Origin: Pseudomonas capsici
GTDB taxonomy: Bacteria; Pseudomonadota; Gammaproteobacteria; Pseudomonadales; Pseudomonadaceae
DNA: 64,000 nt
Assembly: GCF_017165765.1 (NCBI RefSeq)
Contig: NZ_JAFGZD010000008.1
Location: forward strand, 62,001 to 126,000
Reading direction: 5' to 3'
Part shown: piece after piece, positions 61,091-64,000 of the stretch
How the letters are laid out: each line of letters starts with the position of its first letter
How positions within the stretch are numbered: position 1 is the first letter of the stretch
Notes under the pieces: model-generated
Told to the model about the DNA's origin: nothing
The model's input: the letters and a program-made list of their open reading frames with translations, nothing else
The model's database searches: none
Position numbers and translations under genes: made by a program

Positions 61091-61951
61091 TTACTTATAA
61101 CTGAGCAAGAAGACACCAACAAGAACAGCGCCTATTCCAAACTTTTGACCTACGGTTGTTATTTCCCGATAAATCGCAATAGCCAGCAACACCGTCACAC
61201 CGGAGTATACAGAGCTGATAGGAGTAACCAGCGAGAGCTCTCCAACTTTTGAAGCAAAAATATAAAACACCCAACCGGCATTCACCAACAAGGAGTGAGA
61301 GAGAAAAATCAAGAAGCGACGCTGGGTGAGATCACCTTTTTCCAATTTTCCATTTCTGACCAGCGCCAATGAAGTGAAAAGAACAGCCTGGGTTAAAGCC
61401 GAATAAAAGAAGGCATTGGTCACATCAAGTGTTTTGGAAGAAAAACCAAGAATAAAAAAGGCCACCCCAAAACCAATCATTGCGAGGACAGCCTGAAGAA
61501 AACCTTGCGAACCGCCACGCAGTGAACGGAAGATATTGCCAGACGTCATGATAATGCCGATAAAAATAATAGAGACGGCAAACCATGCAATCGGAACCAA
61601 ATGCTCCTGCAAGAAGATAATTGAAAATAGAATAGTAACCAGACTATAGGTAGAGGCAATGGGCGACACAAGTGTCAAGTTACCTATTTCACAACCGCGC
61701 ATATAGCAGTAGTAACCCAACACATAGGCAGCCGAGCTACAGGTGATGATGAACACGGCGCCGCTATCAAACTTTAACTGCTGCGTAACGATCAGGTACG
61801 CCCCCAGAAAGGAGGCGACCGCGAAAGTAAATACGTTACGAACGAGCATTGTTTTTGCAGTGCCCAGCTGACGAATCATCAAGCTTTGAATAAAGTCTGA
61901 CACCCCCCAGCACAGCATAACCATCAACCCGCCAAAAACACCGCCATCCAT
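61091..61951 (-). CDS. EamA/DMT-superfamily transporter
   Basis: The 286-residue protein has ten hydrophobic segments arranged as two EamA halves. The halves are marked by LVSPIASTYSLVTILFSIIF and LVTPISSVYSGVTVLLAIAI, the typical repeat of the drug/metabolite transporter superfamily. The family moves amino acids, amines and other small metabolites, and its small SMR relatives export quaternary amines. It sits between the ArsR-type regulator (22 bp away) and the NRPS gene on the same strand, so export of the cluster's product is the simplest role. It is among the most AT-rich genes in the window. Confidence 0.87.
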   Translation of the reverse strand: MDGGVFGGLMVMLCWGVSDFIQSLMIRQLGTAKTMLVRNVFTFAVASFLGAYLIVTQQLKFDSGAVFIITCSSAAYVLGYYCYMRGCEIGNLTLVSPIASTYSLVTILFSIIFLQEHLVPIAWFAVSIIFIGIIMTSGNIFRSLRGGSQGFLQAVLAMIGFGVAFFILGFSSKTLDVTNAFFYSALTQAVLFTSLALVRNGKLEKGDLTQRRFLIFLSHSLLVNAGWVFYIFASKVGELSLVTPISSVYSGVTVLLAIAIYREITTVGQKFGIGAVLVGVFLLSYK

Positions 61952-61973
61952 GCCGAATAAACTCCACTATTTT

Positions 61974-62288
61974 TCAGACCTGCTCTACCAGCCAAGCCTT
62001 GTATTCGTCGATTGCCGTTTCATCCCTTGAATAAAACGCCCATTTACCAATTTTCTTCGCGCGCAGAAAACCCGCTTGCCTGAGCAAGTCCAGATGCCTG
62101 CTTACCGTTGGCTGACTCATACCGAGCTTTTCAGTGATTAATGTGACGCACACGCCTATCAAGGCAGGATCACCAGTAATTTGATGACTAAAGTGCTCAC
62201 GAGGATGCTTGAGCCATTGAAGGATCAGAATTCTAGGCTCTCCCGCCAACGCCTTGGACTGATCTATAAATTTATCCTGTGACCGCAT
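61974..62288 (-). CDS. ArsR-family transcriptional regulator
   Basis: The roughly 104-residue winged-helix protein has LAGEPRILILQWLKHPREHF and the recognition helix KLGMSQPTVSRHLDLLRQAGF. The metal-binding CxCxxC-type motif of ArsR/SmtB sensors is absent: there is only one Cys (GVCVTLI), so it probably senses a small molecule or redox state. The start is either of two adjacent ATGs (62291 or 62288); GAGG upstream is better spaced for the second. It is the first gene of the leftward cluster and likely its local regulator. Confidence 0.88.
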   Translation of the reverse strand: MRSQDKFIDQSKALAGEPRILILQWLKHPREHFSHQITGDPALIGVCVTLITEKLGMSQPTVSRHLDLLRQAGFLRAKKIGKWAFYSRDETAIDEYKAWLVEQV

Positions 62289-62296
62289 CATATCCT

Positions 62297-62318
62297 CATA
62301 TAGCTAAATGTCAATATG
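62297..62318. promoter_or_regulatory. Candidate operator upstream of the ArsR gene
   Basis: CATAT and ATATG form a short inverted repeat with 12 bases between, immediately before the ArsR-type gene. TAAATG also occurs twice here (62305 and 62319). ArsR proteins commonly bind AT-rich dyads over their own promoters. The arms are short, so this is only a candidate. Confidence 0.35.
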
Positions 62319-62885
62319 TAAATGCCAATGCAAGCGAACCGTTGGCTATAAGCTTATGCCTTTCACTCAGGATTTTGCGTACTACGCCCTAGGCTTGCCG
62401 AGTAAAAAATCGTCCGTGACCTGCTGTAACACAGCCAGCCCCCCTTTACAGAGACGATCGATGTAGATCAGAGACCTGCATTCACAATGAATCACCGGAT
62501 ACACAAGGATCGCAAAATCGGCATCCTGAGCCCGCCACGGAGCAAGCCCAAGCTTACATCCGTGCAACCAAAAACCACATAGTCAAGCGCCACTTTATGA
62601 GTCGTGATCAGGGCATACAGGTCTAAGGAATTCAAATGCGAGGTTGATTGCCGAAGGCTGCTAAGGCTTAAGGCTGCGCCAAAGGATGATTGAAAACCCT
62701 GGAAGGTTTATGCAGCAGTAACCTGATTGCCCATTCAATGCATGACGGTATCAGTTGCATGAGTGTTACACCTATCAGATGAACCACTAACAAACTGCTC
62801 GAGCGCTGAACCAATACATTTTGGCCCAACGCTAGAGAGCGCAAAATGCGACACACCAAAACCCAGCATGCCGCACCCACCACCC
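62319..62885. other. Non-coding or degenerate region at the right edge of the cluster
   Basis: About 570 bases between the ArsR-type gene and the MFS gene contain only short frames. A leftward 61-codon frame (62382-62567) and a 73-codon frame (62668-62889) show no family I recognise. Base composition is mixed and nothing resembles a tRNA or a transposon end. It may be debris from past insertion or deletion at the island border. It should also include the promoter of the ArsR-led operon. Confidence 0.45.
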
Positions 62886-64000
62886 TCACTCATCCATGAT
62901 GTCGATGTCTCGGGTTTCAGCCGACAGGTACACGCACAGGGCGGAAAACGCCGCTAGTGCGATGGTGAGCAAGGAGATGGCGTAAGGCGTGCCGTAATGG
63001 CTGAGCAGGAAAGCGCCCAGAATCGGGGCAGTGCCACCGCCCACGATTCCGCCCACGTTGGTGGCCATGGCAAATCCGGTAAACCGGGCGCCTGGCCCAA
63101 ATGCTTCGCCGGTAAAGGACGGCACAGCGCCGTATACCAGGCCATAACCGGTCATGAACAGGCATGAGCCTGCGACCATGGGCAGAAACTCGCCGGTCGA
63201 GAACAGGTGCCAGAACGGGAACGCCGCCAGAGCGGTCACGGCAAAGCCGATCAGCATGGTCATGCGACGGCCGATCCGGTCTGCCAGCGCACCTGCAAAT
63301 GGCACGACGACCAGGTGCGTGCAGATGGCGACCATCGCGACTGACAACACGAAGGCATTGGACAGTCCAAGTTCTCTCTGGCCGTAACTGAGGGCGAACA
63401 CCGTGAACAGATAGAAGGTCGAGAAATGGCAGATGTTCGCGCCGGCAACCAGCAGCAGTTGTTTGGGGTAACGCGTAAACAGGCGCATGGCCGGCGACTG
63501 GCTCGGTTCAGGCGTCGCTGCACGTTTGGCGGCGGCTTTCTCGAATACCGGCGACTCTGCAACCTTGGACCGTACGAAAACGCCGACAATCAGCAAGGCA
63601 AGGCTGGCGATAAAGGGAATACGCCATCCCCACGAGTAGAAGTCTTCTTTCGGCAACAGGCTGCTGACGATCAGTAACAGGCCAGCCGAGGCGATGAAGC
63701 CGAACACCGGGCCGATATTATTGATTGCGGCATAGAACCCCCGTTTTCGTCTGGGCGCATGTTCAAGGAGCATTAACACCGCCCCGCTGTACTCGCCGGC
63801 AAACGCGAAGCCCTGGATGAAGCGCAGGACACACAGCATGATCGGTGCCCAGATGCCGATGCTGGCATACGTCGGCAACAGGCCGATGCCGACGGTACTG
63901 AGCCCCATGATGATCAGCGTGAGATAAAGCAGTTTCTTGCGACCGATCCGGTCGCCGAAGTGGCCCAGTACCAGCGATCCCAGCGGGCGGGCAACGAACG
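62886..64000 (-). CDS. MHS-type MFS transporter (partial, N-terminus beyond window)
   Basis: About 370 residues are visible, and the frame stays open through the right edge. The loop motif GHFGDRIGRKKLL and LRFIQGFAFAGEYSGAVLML place it in the metabolite:H+ symporter (MHS) family, which includes ProP, ShiA and KgtP. The visible membrane segments account for helices from about the second to the twelfth. Substrates of this family range from organic acids to betaines and shikimate and cannot be told apart here. Base composition returns to the core-genome style, so it may not belong to the NRPS-PKS cluster. Confidence 0.88.
   Translation of the reverse strand, partial: FVARPLGSLVLGHFGDRIGRKKLLYLTLIIMGLSTVGIGLLPTYASIGIWAPIMLCVLRFIQGFAFAGEYSGAVLMLLEHAPRRKRGFYAAINNIGPVFGFIASAGLLLIVSSLLPKEDFYSWGWRIPFIASLALLIVGVFVRSKVAESPVFEKAAAKRAATPEPSQSPAMRLFTRYPKQLLLVAGANICHFSTFYLFTVFALSYGQRELGLSNAFVLSVAMVAICTHLVVVPFAGALADRIGRRMTMLIGFAVTALAAFPFWHLFSTGEFLPMVAGSCLFMTGYGLVYGAVPSFTGEAFGPGARFTGFAMATNVGGIVGGGTAPILGAFLLSHYGTPYAISLLTIALAAFSALCVYLSAETRDIDIMDE

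Noticed and set aside
62382..62889. Two short leftward frames (61 and 73 codons) as genes
   Set aside because: No family resemblance, poor ribosome sites and atypical composition; more likely debris or chance frames.
62886..64000. Treating the MFS gene as part of the NRPS-PKS cluster
   Set aside because: It is separated by about 600 bp of gene-poor DNA and its composition is core-like. MHS transporters include betaine carriers, so a link is possible, but nothing in the sequence shows it.

Overview
The window reads as chromosomal DNA of a Pseudomonas, probably from the fluorescens/syringae side of the genus. The gene orders miaB-ybeZ-ybeY-ybeX-lnt, leuS-lptE-holA and proA-nadD-rsfS-rlmH-mrdA-rodA-mltB-rlpA-dacA-ybeD-lipB-lipA, the protein sequences, and the REP palindromes built on GGGAGCGAATTCATTCGCGAA all point there. 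Most of the window is dense, GC-rich core genome. No tRNA, rRNA, CRISPR array or insertion sequence was seen.

Layout. 1-6.1 kb: start of an acyl-CoA dehydrogenase gene, a 7TM-DISM histidine kinase, thiD-thiE, and a DNA-alkylation repair pair (Ada/AlkA fusion plus O6-methylguanine methyltransferase). 6.2-14.2 kb: hemL, a Sel1 protein, a DUF1820 protein, miaB, the ribosome-maturation set ybeZ-ybeY-ybeX, and lnt. 14.2-21.9 kb: a DUF218 protein, an unrecognised small gene, leuS-lptE-holA, a very short arfA that is easy to miss, and an MltB-type lytic transglycosylase. 22-33.4 kb: a long leftward operon for lipoate synthesis and cell elongation. 33.6-43 kb: mpg, a DedA-PAP2 fusion, a Lon N-terminal-domain protein, lrgAB, a MaoC hydratase, a MORN-repeat/C13 peptidase lipoprotein, ubiX and mpl. 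43-47 kb: ethanolamine use (exaC, eutB, eutC), in which ethanolamine goes to acetaldehyde and ammonia and then to acetate. 47-51 kb: a GNAT protein, a DedA protein, mtfA, ppa and an S24/XRE repressor.

The unusual region is 51.4-62.3 kb, leftward and visibly AT-richer than its surroundings. It holds an ArsR-type regulator, an EamA/DMT transporter, a one-module NRPS (A domain interrupted by an N-methyltransferase, then PCP, with no condensation domain), a one-module PKS (KS-AT-KR-ACP-TE) and a betaine-type ABC substrate-binding protein. The adenylation pocket reads D-I-L-Q-L-G-L-I-W-K, the textbook glycine code. The AT has the malonyl HAFH motif. The KR looks active and there is no DH. The module logic therefore gives N-methylated glycine, one malonyl extension, one ketoreduction and release: a 4-(N-methylated amino)-3-hydroxybutyrate. 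With three methylations this would be carnitine; with one or two, an N-methylated GABOB or its gamma-lactam. The betaine-type binding protein as last gene fits a quaternary-amine product. This is inference from domain order and motifs, but it is specific and testable. The thioesterase also has Cys in place of the usual nucleophilic Ser.

The right end of the window is cut within an MHS-type MFS transporter gene, and the left end within the acyl-CoA dehydrogenase gene.
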